From assembly GCA_018907035.1 (NCBI GenBank), contig JACCIC010000003.1, forward strand, positions 2,022,001 through 2,086,000: a stretch of DNA of 64,000 nt, in the 5' to 3' direction. Below, piece after piece: positions 1 through 11,560 of the stretch. The notes under the pieces are model-generated. The model made no database searches and was not told where the DNA came from. It saw only the letters and a program-made list of their open reading frames with translations. Within the stretch, counting starts at the first letter, position 1; every line of letters starts with the position of its first letter. A program made the translations under genes and the position numbers. Origin of the DNA: Sycobia sp. Sy_11 (Eukaryota > Arthropoda > Insecta > Hymenoptera > Epichrysomallidae).

Positions 1-892
1 TGTCGTATAAATTAATCAGATCTAGAGAAGAAATTCATTTACTACATATTATTTTTAAGAAGTACATCGATATTTGAAGTATAAATATACAGAAAGAAAC
101 CACAGGTTTTGAAATCAGATATTTTAATTCAAACAAGCTATATAGGCTAAACGGCTTCTTCATAATAGTTTTCTTTAAAACTCACAATTTTTTTTTTTAT
201 GTGAATATTTTACTCAATGTATACTGTTACTTCCAATATAGTATATATCGAATTCAGAAGCGATCAAAATAAACAAATTTGATTAACGCGGTTTTCTAAG
301 TTACAATATGATAATAACGACAATAACCAAGTAAAAATTATATTTACCGTTAATAAAATGTTTGTCAGATAGTTTGCTTAGAAATAAATTAGTAAAATCA
401 ATAAAATTTTAACAAGAAACATGCGAAAGTTAGGTCTATAAAAAAAGCCTTATTACTCTCTCTCTTAAAATAATGGAAATAGTAATGAATGATGATAAAT
501 TGTAAAGTTTTTTAATTAAAATGCAACTTTGCTCTATTTAACCTTCGTATTATTAGTCAACTCCCGAATACCGTACTTGCTTCTTTTTCAGTTGCAGCGG
601 CGTACACGTGGTATTGGATAATTATTTACCCGTGTATTTCCATCAGATATTTTTTTAACTTTTGAGAAAAGGAACATATTCCCAACTAGTAGATATATTA
701 TGTTGAAAGTGTATCTTTTATTATAAAAAAACTATATTATACGTGCACTTCATATTAGTATAAATGAAGCCTAATTTCTCCTACCGAAGGAAATAGAATT
801 TGCACAATTCTTAAGAGCCAACCATTATGCATGAATCTATACATTAAAAAAAAAATATATATATATACATGTAAAACTCAAACATCCCTCTA
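1..892. other. A+T-rich non-coding stretch
   Basis: Stops are frequent in all frames and no coding signal is seen. It holds a run of T near 189 and a short TA run near 856-867. The only structured signal is the acceptor-like site ending at 591, listed separately. Confidence 0.7.
576..591 (+). other. Splice-acceptor-like sequence
   Basis: CTTGCTTCTTTTTCAG is a near-ideal insect 3' splice site with an unbroken pyrimidine tract. The next sequence (from 592) has one frame open for about 20 codons and then stops in all frames, and no clear donor follows. It may be an isolated chance match or a cryptic site. Confidence 0.2.
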
Positions 893-1480
893 CTATCTCC
901 AATTTACTTCGAGATCCAAAACCATCCGAGCGGAGCGCCTCGCCGCCGTTGTCCTTGCCGGCGTCGTCGACCCCCCGTCTCCCCGCTCCGCCAATTAACC
1001 ATTCGCCCGGTATCTCTCCCCGGCGCGCGCTTATCAAGCCCCCGGCGAGTCCTCGAGATGGAGGCGCAGTCGATACCGGGGCGTGTCGCAGCGGCACGGC
1101 GGCGACGTCGTCCCCCGACGTCTGCTGCGGCCCGTGTGGCGTACGAGCGCCTCTTACCCCAACCCCCCCACCTCACACACACACGCCGCCGCCCAGCCCC
1201 TTGTCGTCCCCCGCCGCCGGCTGCGCGTAATTGCGCGACTCATGCCTGGCATTAACAGTTAGTAATATCCAGCTGGCGCGACGCGCAAGCCTTGTCGCTG
1301 ATTACGGATTTACGCGCGTGGATTAGGAGAAAGAGGGTGGGCGGCGGAGGAGTAGAGGGGCTGAGGAAGGTGGGGGAGGCATGCGAGAGACTCGCGTACC
1401 TTTACTCGAATGAGAAATCCTCTCTTCTCGGTGCGCCCGGTGAAAAAAGAATCGGGATAACGCACGATGAATGACCGAGA
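893..1480. other. CpG-rich island
   Basis: The base composition changes abruptly from A+T-rich to GC-rich with dense CpG. Frames on both strands stay open (for example 949-1230 plus and 837-1097 minus) simply because stops are rare; the peptides are Pro/Arg-rich and resemble no family I know. It contains CAATTAACC near 991 and the GATA-like word CTTATCAAG at 1030-1038, so a regulatory element is the more plausible reading. Confidence 0.5.
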
Positions 1481-2690
1481 GTGGGAAAGATTTATTTGTG
1501 ATTCAATTGTAAAAAGAAATTCGCGAAATGGATTTAATCATGATGCTTTAATCAATGATTCAGCTTCGATAGTCGCGAAGTCCGATTGTTTTTTTTTTCA
1601 CCGTTCCGATGAGACTTCCTTCTAGTATTCCAACGTTCATCAATTTCATTCGATCAATAGAAGGCAGCGGAAATGTTCAAAGTCAATATTGCTCCTTGGA
1701 GCTTTAATATCTCTTTTGTATTAGATAAAACTTTAATTTATTCAATTATTATTGAGCAACAGAGCTTATATACAGTATGTTTTAAAGAAATTTGTTACCT
1801 AATGACAATATGTGTTCTAAGTTTCAAATAAATGTGATATATTGATATGGAATGTGCCATGCTATAAAAATTTGAATTGTATCAAAGGTCGGTATTAATT
1901 CCAATAATTAACAAAGCAGGAGAATAGATTTATGCTTGAAACATAAACATACCAATGAACTTATTAAAAGAAATATCTTTATTATTTTAAATTCAATGAC
2001 TGACTTTTTATGACTTCAGATACAGTCCAAGAGTTATCTATGTAAAATATGTATTCTATACTTCTTATTATTTTTATTTTCTACAAAACGAAGTATATAT
2101 TATTATTATTACTATAACTGAAAATAATTATAAACTCCTTGCATTATATTTATCGTTTCTATTATATAAATTAAGTTGTTTAGAAGAGCGATGTAATTTG
2201 TTGAAACATAGCTATAATATAAAGTAAACCAAATATAATTTATATTTTCTTAGCCATCGAATTTAATTCTTAAATTTTTTATAAAATAAATATAAAGTTT
2301 AATAATAATAGTGTATTGTAAAATAAAAGTAAATCGAAGACTAATTATTTTCAGCAATTCTGAATAATTGAAACGTGCGTCTGTCTAATTGGCTGACCGT
2401 ATTTTCAGAGCTGAAAACCGGTTTGACCAGTGGCATACCTTTATTTATAATAATTCATGTGGATCATAATATTATAATTTAAATAGATTTATAGCTTAAA
2501 TACTCTTTAAGGATCTAAATTCCGAAGGAATTTCTCAGCGTATGGGCTGATCAGTCATAAGCTACGATCTTATTATGTCTCATCTTCGTTTTCATAACAC
2601 CACTATCAGCTTACTGTCCTTTATAATCATCAATGCCTAGAAATATCGTCAGTAATTTTATCGAAGATCGATGACCCCCTACGATTCTTC
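1481..2690. other. A+T-rich non-coding stretch
   Basis: No open frame of note. It contains a short (ATT)n-like run around 2097-2114 and a small mixed patch around 2380-2430. Nothing else is visible. Confidence 0.7.
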
Positions 2691-3490
2691 CATATCAGTC
2701 TCAAATTAAGCGTACTTCTCCCCCTATCGCTCTTCGCTAATCATCCTTGCTCGGACCAAGGCGCTTCTCTCCCCGGCCAGGCTCGCGTCCTCGTCCTCGC
2801 ATTCATCGGGTCTTACGCAACAGCGCGTCGCCTCGTCGACCCGTTAATCGGGGGCGGGCATTGTGTTGAATTGCCGACTGGGGAGATCGCTGATACGAAA
2901 AATCCTGGCGGCGGCAGATGGAAGAAGTCGGTAATGAAGGATAGCAGTGGCGGGAGGTGGGCACGAGACAGAGAGACGTAAATGAATATCGGGTAGCGGC
3001 CAATGGGTACGTCGGAGGTCAGTGTGCCTGCATAGTGTAGAATATGCCCTTCCTCGTTTCGCCTCGTTTCAATGCGTAGAACACGCTTACTCCTGGCCGG
3101 GATATAAATGCGCGCTCGCATAGACATGTGTGGGTGCGCGTGCGTGTGCGCACGTACGGAGACAGGTAAGGATGTAGAAATAAAGCAGTAGCGAGCGAGG
3201 GCACCGCGTAACAAGCCGATTGTGCTCTTTCCCTCTCCGGCTCTTTACGCGTACGTAAAATCGATCGATGCCCCTTCCCCTCGTTCGCGTCTCTGTACTC
3301 TCCCGACCCCATTCTGCGAGCATCTCGCGCCTTTATCCTCTACCTTTCCCCCACCTCCTCTCGAGCACGTCTTTCCATTTCCTTCATTTTATTCGATGCC
3401 GCGTGCATTATGCGAGGCAGCGCTGCTGTGTAGTGCTGTATAGAGATGCGACGATGGCGTATAATGGAGCTCGGTGTAACACTGCATTGT
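2691..3490. other. CpG-rich island with TATA-like and donor-like words
   Basis: GC-rich and rich in CpG and CA/TG steps. A TATA-box-like TATAAATG is at 3103-3110, but no TCAGT-type initiator lies about 30 bases downstream. A donor-like ACAG followed by GTAAGG lies near 3175, without a pyrimidine tract before it. Minus-strand frames through here (2813-3214, 3019-3312) give unrecognisable Arg/Ser/Leu-rich peptides. Confidence 0.45.
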
Positions 3491-3504
3491 TTCTCCATTT
3501 TCTC

Positions 3505-3526
3505 GTTCTCTCTCTCTCTCTCTCTC
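3505..3526 (+). repeat. (TC)n microsatellite
   Basis: About eleven uninterrupted TC units ending in a CAC step. The minus-strand frame crossing it encodes only RERERE. Confidence 0.9.
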
Positions 3527-3940
3527 ACTCTTTCTTTGACTGCAAGTAAAATTCTACACCTCTTATATCTAGAATTTAGAACAGATTGAGGTAACTGATA
3601 TTGGCCATATAGTAACAGGAGAAGAAAGACAATTGCATTACTGATCGATTTCAGCAAAGCTGGAGATTTCAAATAATTACCGAATACTCCTTGTCAGTTT
3701 TATTGCTCATTTGCGTAATTTCTGCGGATTTTGTCGCATTTGTAAGAACACATTGAGATGATCATTTGGATATAATAATGGAAACTCTGATTGGTCGAAA
3801 ACTCAGGGTATTCTTGTGGAGTTGTGTACTGAGACCTTCTTAATTAAGTTCCTATATAAATGCCATATTCATTATGGTATCTTTATCAAGCATTTCATAT
3901 CGAGGCTCTGCATATCTGTCTGCATATAAGCAAGAATTAT

Positions 3941-3962
3941 TTTTCGACTTCCGCAGGTATGT
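3941..3962 (+). other. Candidate recursive (ratchet) splice site, plus strand
   Basis: A pyrimidine-leaning acceptor TTTTCGACTTCCGCAG ends at 3956 and is followed directly by the donor GTATGT (3957-3962). This is the juxtaposed CAG|GT arrangement of zero-length exons known from long Drosophila introns. The branch-point region is not convincing and the pyrimidine tract is broken by GA, so a chance match is quite possible. Confidence 0.2.
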
Positions 3963-3978
3963 CAATTAGTTTACTTTA

Positions 3979-4020
3979 TTCAAAATTGCTGCTGTTCAGA
4001 TTTGCTGTTCAAAATTGCTG
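3979..4020 (+). repeat. Direct repeat, 13 bp, period 29
   Basis: TTCAAAATTGCTG occurs at 3979-3991 and again at 4008-4020, with related TTGCTGTTC sequence between the copies. It looks like a local two-copy duplication. Confidence 0.6.
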
Positions 4021-4330
4021 GCCTTCTAGGTCCAGCATGTCGATTATGCAAATAACCTCTCTTATGTTAACTATTAACAAAATGTTCCCTTGGCACGGTA
4101 CGGCCCGTTATTGTGTATTCAAACGATTCTGACTTTTTTAGTAGACTGCCTTGTGTTATTAGTCGTTTATATTCTCTTCATTTTTAATAACTGCTTCTAT
4201 TAACATTAGTTTTAATTTATTTTGGTAGATCCTCAGCTTCAACATACTGACTTATTGAAGGAATAAATGTTGTTTTATATTCTATTACAATTAAATTAAT
4301 TTTTTACAAGCTTGCGTCAATGATATCTCT

Positions 4331-4402
4331 ACCCCCCTCTCTCTCTCCCTCTCTATCTTTCTCTCTTTCTCCCTCTCTATCGTCCTCTCTCTCTCTCTTT
4401 TT
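4331..4402 (+). repeat. CT-rich low-complexity tract
   Basis: Imperfect (CT)n with CCC and TTT interruptions, lying at the 5' edge of a GC-rich island. Confidence 0.85.
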
Positions 4403-4860
4403 CTATTTCACAACTTTCCTTTTATCGTCGCAAGCACCACCACAGATGCCCACGCTGGCACAATAAAGCTCTTTTCTCGTTCCGCGATTATAGACGACCC
4501 GCTCGTTAAATCGAGACCGTCCTCTGTGCACGCGCGCGCGATGCAGCCCGACCAGTCCGTTATACCGGAGCGTTTATATCGCTCGCGCGACGCTGCAAAA
4601 TTACGCCAGATCGAAGGTGGCGATCCGATCGACCGGCTCGTACAAACCCACGGACGTGTAGCGCGTATAAAAAATGGACATGCGAGGACGTGGAGGGCAA
4701 CCAAGGGCGATGGTGACTTTTATCGCGGGGGTGAATTTACGCATACGCGCAGTAGGCCGGAAGCGCGAAAAGCGAAAAAACAAAGAGCGAAGACAGTTCG
4801 ATAGATATTCTGTATCGTTATCGCTGACTTGGCTAATTACGTTTTTTGGTGGATCGAAGA
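4403..4860. other. CpG-rich island
   Basis: GC-rich with an alternating CG run CGCGCGCG near 4530. Frames 4526-4804 (+) and 4601-4936 (-) are open through it but resemble no known protein. A TATAAAAAA word lies near 4665 without a matching initiator. Confidence 0.45.
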
Positions 4861-5930
4861 TATGATTCAAAATTCTGAGAATGTCGTATATGAGCCGTTG
4901 TAAAACACAAATGGACAGGCGAAAAAAAGAATACATAAATGCATATTTAACAATTATTACATACCAGATATGTTTATTAGAACTGAAATAATAAGTTTAT
5001 CTAAGTTCTTTAATGTTTGAAAATCTTATTGTTGAAATTTATATGTAAAATTTTACCATAGCTTTAAGATAATATTGCGTATAAAAGGAAAGATGTTACC
5101 TTGAACCGTATATACGTTTTCTAAAATTCTATTTTAGACGGTTTGTGATGATTTCGAGATGTTTAATTAGTTAAATATAAATCGATACTTGTTTAACAAT
5201 ATTAAATGATAATCGTTCATTGAAAATACAATTCGATTCAAACATTTTAAAATTACTTCAGCACATTTAATTCATAAAGTGTTATTCTTTCGTAAGAAAT
5301 TTAATTTACATCTGTATCGAATTATGCGTGTGTAAGAAAAAAAGGCGGGAATAATATTTTATCTATTTAGGTTTTGCGAGCGCTGCTCTTTTTACAGATA
5401 GCAAATGTATAGTAATAAGTTTTTAGATTATATCTTCGACTAAGATTATATGTGATTCTTTTAACAATGTATTAAACAAAATATCGTTGGTTATGAACTT
5501 TGTAAATATTTTTCTAATTTTTCTATTATTATAGAATTTATTATTCAAGCTACTTAACTACAATGATACTGCATTTTTTACATTTTTTTAAAACGAGGGT
5601 TGAGAGAATTTCTAGTCCACAATTTAATTAAACGGAATGGAAAGTAGGAAGAACGTTTTTTATTTCTTTTTTAATGAAATGTTTTAAATAGTCTTTGTTT
5701 ATTAAAAATTCTTTCACAGCCAAATATTTTTCGTATAAACGATTTATTGGAAAATTAATTGCCCAGTCAACTACATTAGAAACTATTACTTTTTAGTAGA
5801 ACTTAATAAATTATACGACCTATTAATTATAACACGATATGCAATAAAGTATTATTATGTATTTTGATATATTTACATATAAATATTTAAATGATAATCA
5901 TCATCACTACAAGTATGAAACATTTAATTA
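4861..5930. other. A+T-rich non-coding stretch
   Basis: Uniformly A+T-rich with stops in every frame. No repeat, splice signal or open frame stands out. Confidence 0.7.
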
Positions 5931-5938
5931 TCTGCACG

Positions 5939-5959
5939 AGGCGAGATTGAATCTCGCCT
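5939..5959. repeat. Perfect 10-bp inverted repeat, 1-nt centre
   Basis: AGGCGAGATT, one G, then AATCTCGCCT. The arms are perfectly complementary. It stands out as a GC-containing palindrome in A+T-rich DNA and could be a dimeric protein-binding site or a cruciform. No gene context supports either. Confidence 0.6.
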
Positions 5960-6129
5960 ACGCTATTCTGAATTTCATTGACTCTACGTCAATTATCCTA
6001 TATTATCTTTATAAAGTATTTGCAATCAGTGTCCCCGTTCTTCGTTTTTTATCCATTTTTAATAATGTTTACTGATTCCTGACGATATTTTTGCCCAAAC
6101 AACCCCCGACAGAGATTATCCGTGAAACA

Positions 6130-7015
6130 ACATTTTGAATTTTCGATTAATGCGCGAGATTTTAATACCACTGCAGTGACGGTGCGATCTACGGGCCTCC
6201 GGGGACGCGTCGTCGATAAAATTTTTCCCACCGTATACTGCGGCTCGGCGCCAAGCCGAGGCGAAAAACCCGCTCGCGGGGAATTCCGAATTATTGACCG
6301 GCAATTTTCCGGCGGATGTCGCTAAAAGAAAAATGCCACTGCATTACAATCCGATATTGCCTCCTGACACTGCAGTGTGAGAGAAAGAGAGAGAGAGAGA
6401 GAGTGAGAGAGAGAGGGGGGAGGGGAGCAGTAATGTAATTGTAACGCGCAGAAGCACTGTCCGAGAAGAGCCGCCTAGGGTCTCAACGAGTTATCATAAA
6501 TCATTCATGCGTTTTCGCGTCAAGTCGATTTCCTCGAGTGTACGCGCTTATACCACGGAGCCTGGAAAAAACGACGGAATGTTAGCGAATATTAGAGAAT
6601 CGAGTGTCAAAGTTTTCGAAAGACATTTCATCAAGGAGAAGTCAATGGAAGGAGGTCACGAAAACGGATGAAACACGTCGATTAGAGAGAATTACAACAA
6701 AAAAAAAACGGAAGACACGAGCGGGATACAGGATCCGGTTGGAGAGAGCAGGGAAGAGTAATCTGCATGCGCGGACGGGTGTCAGTAGTGAAAGTCAGTG
6801 TCCGGTTGGACTACTCGGTAGAGCTCTTCGGGAGACAGCAATCGATAGATGGGCGGCGGCCCTCCTTCACCTGTCAATGCTATCTCCGCGAGATAAGCAT
6901 AGAGTTCGCACCGAGCCTCTGTTCCCATCGGGGCACCGCTCGTTATTGGCTTCGTTTTGTGATCGTTTTATAGTCGGCCTCGAGTACAGACTCAATTTTG
7001 CACCATTTCAGTAAG
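6130..7015. other. CpG-rich island split by a GA tract
   Basis: It starts GC-rich and contains a small inverted repeat CTCGGC/GCCGAG near 6244-6260. AATTATTGAC at 6289-6298 recurs in the island at 22.4 kb. After the GA tract it continues as mixed GC sequence. The frame 6604-7014 (+) is open for 136 codons, but its Arg/Lys/Ser-rich product is not recognisable. Confidence 0.45.
6378..6414 (+). repeat. (GA)n microsatellite, imperfect
   Basis: GA units with single-base interruptions, ending in a G-rich stretch. Confidence 0.9.
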
Positions 7016-8770
7016 CAAAAAGGCTTTGAAGATAAAAATCATACGCCGAATGATGCTAACAAAAAGATTTCTTATGCTGGGCAATAACAAAATTAATGCA
7101 GAATAATTAGACCAATCTTTGAATTTCAGTTGCGTAACGTAATTTTTCTTTCAAAGAAACAATTCAAACAATGTCGACGGATATTCAGTAAAGAAAGGTT
7201 ATATCAGAGAACATTAATTAAAATGTTGTTTGTTTCGTAATTATTATGTTTCTCGCTATCATGCCTGAAAAAGTAATCTATCCGAAAATATATTTGCATT
7301 TCGTAACATAGCTGAATCATAAACAGAAACAAACTTAACTTCCTAAACGACCAGTCTTGTGAAACATATAGATAATTTGTACATATGTATCTACATGTAT
7401 AGTATTTTATATAATAGAAATATTAAAGTAAGATAAAATAACGGAGACAATTATTATTATTATTATTATTATTATTATTTCCGATGAATTAACAATAATT
7501 ATTCTAATCTTCATTTAATTAAAAAAAACGAATAAATACATTATATTATTGGAAAATTTCTATGTAAATTGATTTTTAGATTCTACTGAGTTTTGTGTTT
7601 CAATATCATAAGCGAAGAAAGATATTCCGTTACATTTATTCATATTCGAAATGGTTTTTAAAAGACGGTAATAGAAAAAGTACAGAACAATCGAGTTTGC
7701 GATTTTAAATTTTTAATAAAATGTTATTTTGTAACAAGGACTATGGGCAAACCTTATTCGAAAGCTTTTGAAAGAAATAATAGCACAAACTCTATTTACG
7801 TCTGAATATATATGTATGTATATGTATATGATGTATGATATATATATTTTTAATTTATGTAAATTAATTCAAGAATACAGAAAATCGTACTTACGATTAA
7901 ATGATTTACAATTATTCATTATTTTTACTGATATTTTCATTGCAGTAAATTAATACAGGTTTCGTTATAAATCTATGTATTTTTTTATTTAATGTTTGTA
8001 AATACAAACTTTTTATTTTTAACTTATACATACTTATATGTTAAATATGCATGTTATATATACTTTCGAAGTCTCATTCGAAATATTAATTTATCTAAAT
8101 ACAGTCCACATAAGCACAATTCAAGTACTTATTCGAAATAGTCCAATTTTGCCGCATAATTTTATATTTCACTATTACTTTGAAAAATTCATTAAATAAT
8201 GTGAAATATCATTTAGTGGACGAGGTTAGTCGTCGAGCTGCCAAATTAAGAGAAAAGAAGACGATAAAATATGCAATTCCATATTTATTGATGATATATT
8301 ATAGACAATTAAATTTTGCAATAAAAACATTAAAAGAAATACGGCAAATAAATAAAGCAGACAGAATCATTTATAAAAATCTCTTAATGTATGATACGTT
8401 GAAAATCCATTTAACATTTTGATAAATATTATTATTTCTTAAAATTCATTCGGTGTGACGTATGTAAAAGTATCTCCTTCTATTATTAGTCAACAATACC
8501 AATGCCGTAATATTAATATTACATGAATATTTAAATAATTTAAAAATTGTTCTATATGACTGTTTATAGCATTGGCATCACTAACTGGGATTATTGGCAC
8601 CTAGATTATTGACTGATCAAAATTTAGACGCATACTTGAAAAACTACTAAACTTTTTAATAATTAAAATAAAGAAAAGCAGAGATAGATAGTTTTCTCTT
8701 TTCCAAAAGAAAAGCAGAATAAGAATAAGGATAGTTTCATTGGAATTTTTCCGAACTACTTGAGAAAGAA
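7016..8770. other. A+T-rich non-coding stretch
   Basis: No coding evidence. The frame 8180-8422 (+) is Lys/Ile/Leu-rich as expected for A+T-rich DNA and resembles nothing I know. TATG/TATA-rich sequence runs through about 7808-7850. Confidence 0.7.
7450..7479 (+). repeat. (ATT)10 microsatellite
   Basis: Ten uninterrupted ATT units, the longest trinucleotide array in the window. Confidence 0.95.
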
Positions 8771-8945
8771 ACGAACCTCCCTTTGAAGCGAGAATGCATG
8801 AGGTGTGATCGCGTATAAAAATTCTCAAATAAATCGAGCTCTTTTATCCTCCCTTCTTCATCCACGCCCACCCACCGCGAAAGCCAAACTCTTCAAAAAG
8901 GCTTCCGACGCTTCCTATATTCTTTTGCACGGCGCTAAAACAAAC
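8771..8945. other. Small GC-richer patch
   Basis: A short patch richer in C and CpG. TATAAAAA near 8813 has no initiator at the right distance. The frame 8805-9050 (+) crosses it but quickly becomes Phe/Leu-rich. Confidence 0.35.
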
Positions 8946-9880
8946 TCCACTGTTTCATCGCTTTTCATTTTCCTTTATTTTTTACGAAATTTCTTCTTTT
9001 TCAAAGTTACCCTCTCTAACGTTTTTAAAATATTCAAATTTGTTTATTAATCCTAGATCTGAATTGCAAGTATAACAGGGCTAGTACCATATGCTCTTTT
9101 TCTGAATAATAATTTTTTTAATATTTTGCATGTTAAAAAAATTCTATGGTTTTTATCTTTTTCAAAGTTTATTAAATATTTCATCTCTGGAAATATAGAA
9201 CAAGAATACGTCAAAATACAAGAGGATAGAAATTTTTAAACTTATGAAAAAAATTAATTCAACTTTTCCTTACATTTTCCTGCCATATTTGATTTTTTAA
9301 CGAGTTTTTATGGGTTCCTATTTATACAGCCTCTGAAATTAAAAAGTATGATGACATATTTATAGAAATACTAAGACACCAATTATTCCAGTGGAGGAAA
9401 TATTATAAAAATAAATTAAGCAAACATATAAATGCTTGCAAATCAAATTCCATTGATAGGAGTTTTTTACATTTAAAGTATTATTACTGATATTTATTTC
9501 GATCGTACATTATGCAAAATTTAGTTTTACTTCGATCCATTGGATAACATGTATTTAGCGATACATTCAGATTTTTTTCTATTCATAAATATAATTGAAT
9601 TACCGTAAGAGGTTCAAATAAGACTTGAGTGATACAAACTTCGGCAACTCGAGTCGCTCAATGAAATACAAAAATTTATAAAAAAATTAATAATTTATTC
9701 ACCTGTGCAAAAGCTCGAAAATATGTTGAAAGAAGTGAGATACATGCGCAAACGGGAGTAGAGATTTTTCTAAATCATATACCCTACATACTTTATAAAG
9801 AAATATAGTCAAATTTTTACAGAAATCCAGACCATTTTACAATGGAGAATACTTTGAGGATTTTCAAAGAGCGAGACCTG
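8946..9880. other. A+T-rich non-coding stretch
   Basis: A minus-strand CAG|GTGAAT word lies near 9711-9717, behind a moderate pyrimidine tract. It resembles a ratchet site, but the donor is weak. Otherwise nothing is visible. Confidence 0.65.
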
Positions 9881-10608
9881 TATCCAGGGGAGTTACACAT
9901 ACGAGTTACGTATACGTACGACTGTCGTTCTTGAGCGTGGTGGTTAACCAAGCGCTGATAAAGGGAAAATGAACCAGCCTTATATCGTCATAAATTCTAC
10001 GAATTAAAGACACTGGAGGGCGCGCCATTGTGGCAAAAATAGGCAAAAATCACTAAACATCAACTAAAAATCCGTTTATGTTAAAAATATATGCATTATG
10101 AAAATATGCATTTATTTTATTCTTTATGTTTAATTTAAATTCATTACATTACTTGTTACAAAAGATATACCTTTCAGGAAAGCTTCGGGTACCACTAGTC
10201 AGCTCGCACTCTTACAGGCATTTCTCATAGTCTTATTATTATTATGTTAATATCATTTGAACTCGCCTTTTGCAAATTCAGTCAAAGAGCTTTGCATTTA
10301 TATTATGTCAAAGCTCAATCCAGCTTTCTTCCCGTGGACCTTTTATAATACGATATTTGCGCATTCAATGACATTTCCGAGCGAATAAACCTTTTCTAAC
10401 GGAAATTCATAAAGATCGCGCGCCCGAGGCGATAAAAAACATATATAAAGGAGCATTGTGAAAATCAAATCCCAAGGATCTTCGAGCCCGACCCCTTCCT
10501 ATCGAATAATTCCGCTTGAAATTTATATGCCGACGAGGAGCAAAAACCTACCGGATAGATGATCCAAAGTACTCATTCCGCTGGGCAAACATAGCGCTTC
10601 ATATTTGA

Positions 10609-10611
<3 letters not shown>
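9881..10611. other. Mixed-composition spacer
   Basis: Intermediate GC with a few CpG clusters, for example near 10020 and 10418. A TATATAAAG word at 10442-10450 lacks a TCAGT-type initiator downstream. No coding frame. Confidence 0.5.

Positions 10612-10651
<40 letters not shown>
10612..10651 (+). repeat. (TA)n microsatellite
   Basis: About twenty TA units immediately upstream of a CpG-rich island. Frames through it encode only Tyr/Ile repeats. Confidence 0.95.
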
Positions 10652-10653
<2 letters not shown>

Positions 10654-11157
10654 AAGAGTTTCCATCCACATGACTCACCCGTCTTAAAGAAACATCGCTC
10701 CCCCTACCCTTCATCCAACCGTCTTTCATCTCCGGCGTCGCCCGTCCATCCCCGGCATTGTTCCTCCCGCACCACCTCTGGTTTTCCACCCCTCCCCACC
10801 CAACCTCCCCCCACACCGCGACTTTCTTCGCGTCCCCCTTTATCCGGGTGTAACTGCCCGAGAAATATTGTTTGGCAGCCGCGCCAGGAACCATATCCGG
10901 GGCGACGTTTTGGCGTAGCAGCCTCCCCGCGCCGCCACTCGTTCCGCGCGCGGAGACCGAGACAAGACAACGGCGGAGGTAGGGGGAGGAGGCTAAAGCG
11001 AGACCTCAGCAGATGATCCCAGCGGCGGCGAGATTTCGGGGAGCTCGTCGCCACCTAGCGCGGGCAGTTGCCTCTTGTGGCCGAAAATTCGCGGGCTGTG
11101 TTCTTTATTTTTGGAGCCATCGATGTTTGGATAATAAGTATAAGGAGCATCGCTGTA

Positions 11158-11195
11158 TATATAAGTGGATCGCGAAAGACTCGAACGAGTCAGTG
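11158..11195 (+). promoter_or_regulatory. Candidate TATA + TCAGT core promoter
   Basis: TATATAAG lies at 11158-11165. The arthropod initiator core TCAGTG is at 11190-11195, so +1 would be the A at 11192, 32 bases after the T at 11160; this is canonical spacing. A (GA)n tract begins right after the start, as at many insect promoters bound by GAGA-type factors. No DPE-like word is seen at +28. The first ATG downstream meets a stop at once, so any product would be non-coding or a spliced leader exon. Confidence 0.3.
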
Positions 11196-11196
11196 A

Positions 11197-11198
11197 GG

Positions 11199-11230
<32 letters not shown>
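11197..11230 (+). repeat. (GA)n microsatellite
   Basis: GA units with one GC interruption, directly downstream of the promoter-like pair. Confidence 0.9.
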
Positions 11231-11469
11231 CCACGATCAAGAGCCTACGAGACATTTTCAAATTAATTCATCGATTTCGCGCTCGCTCTATTTGAAGCCC
11301 ATTGTTAGAACTTCGCCCGCTATCAATCTCCGAGGATGTAGCGGATCGACGTCTACGTTCCAAGGAAGCTCGCGCTTTGATGGGTTTACCGTGACAGTCC
11401 TCGATAAGCTAGATCCTCTCCCTGCCTCTTCGCGTTCGTCGAGACGACGATCGGAACACTTCGTACAAC

Positions 11470-11480
11470 GGGGGGGGGGG
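11470..11480 (+). repeat. G11 homopolymer
   Basis: Eleven consecutive G. Such runs are prone to slippage and to sequencing-length error. Confidence 0.9.
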
Positions 11481-11560
11481 CTATCAAAGCAAGACTATCA
11501 CGACTTCATTTTGCGCGTTTGATGGTTGATTGGTGGGGGAGGGGAGATCCTTTTTCTTCG

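Larger units (their letters stand above)
3527..4320. other. A+T-rich stretch with splice-like and repeat signals
   Basis: Mostly A+T-rich. It holds a TATATAAA word near 3853, the ratchet-like splice site at 3956/3957, and a short direct repeat at 3979-4020. No convincing coding frame is present. Confidence 0.55.
10652..11560. other. CpG-rich island with a promoter-like core
   Basis: The first half is C-rich on the plus strand (about 10680-10860) and the second half is CpG-dense. It contains the TATA/initiator pair at 11158-11195, a GA tract and a run of eleven G. The frames 10609-11016 (+), 10704-11054 (-) and 11013-11522 (+) are open through it, but their products are low complexity or unrecognised. 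Confidence 0.45.

Noticed and set aside
3103..3110. TATAAATG in a CpG island
   Set aside because: No initiator or downstream element at the right spacing.
9700..9725. Minus-strand CAG|GTGAAT ratchet-like word
   Set aside because: The donor lacks the +5 G and the pyrimidine tract is interrupted; too weak beside the sites at 24086 and 58003.
11013..11522. 169-codon plus-strand frame across the promoter-like unit
   Set aside because: Contains a translated GA repeat; no recognisable domain on either side of it.
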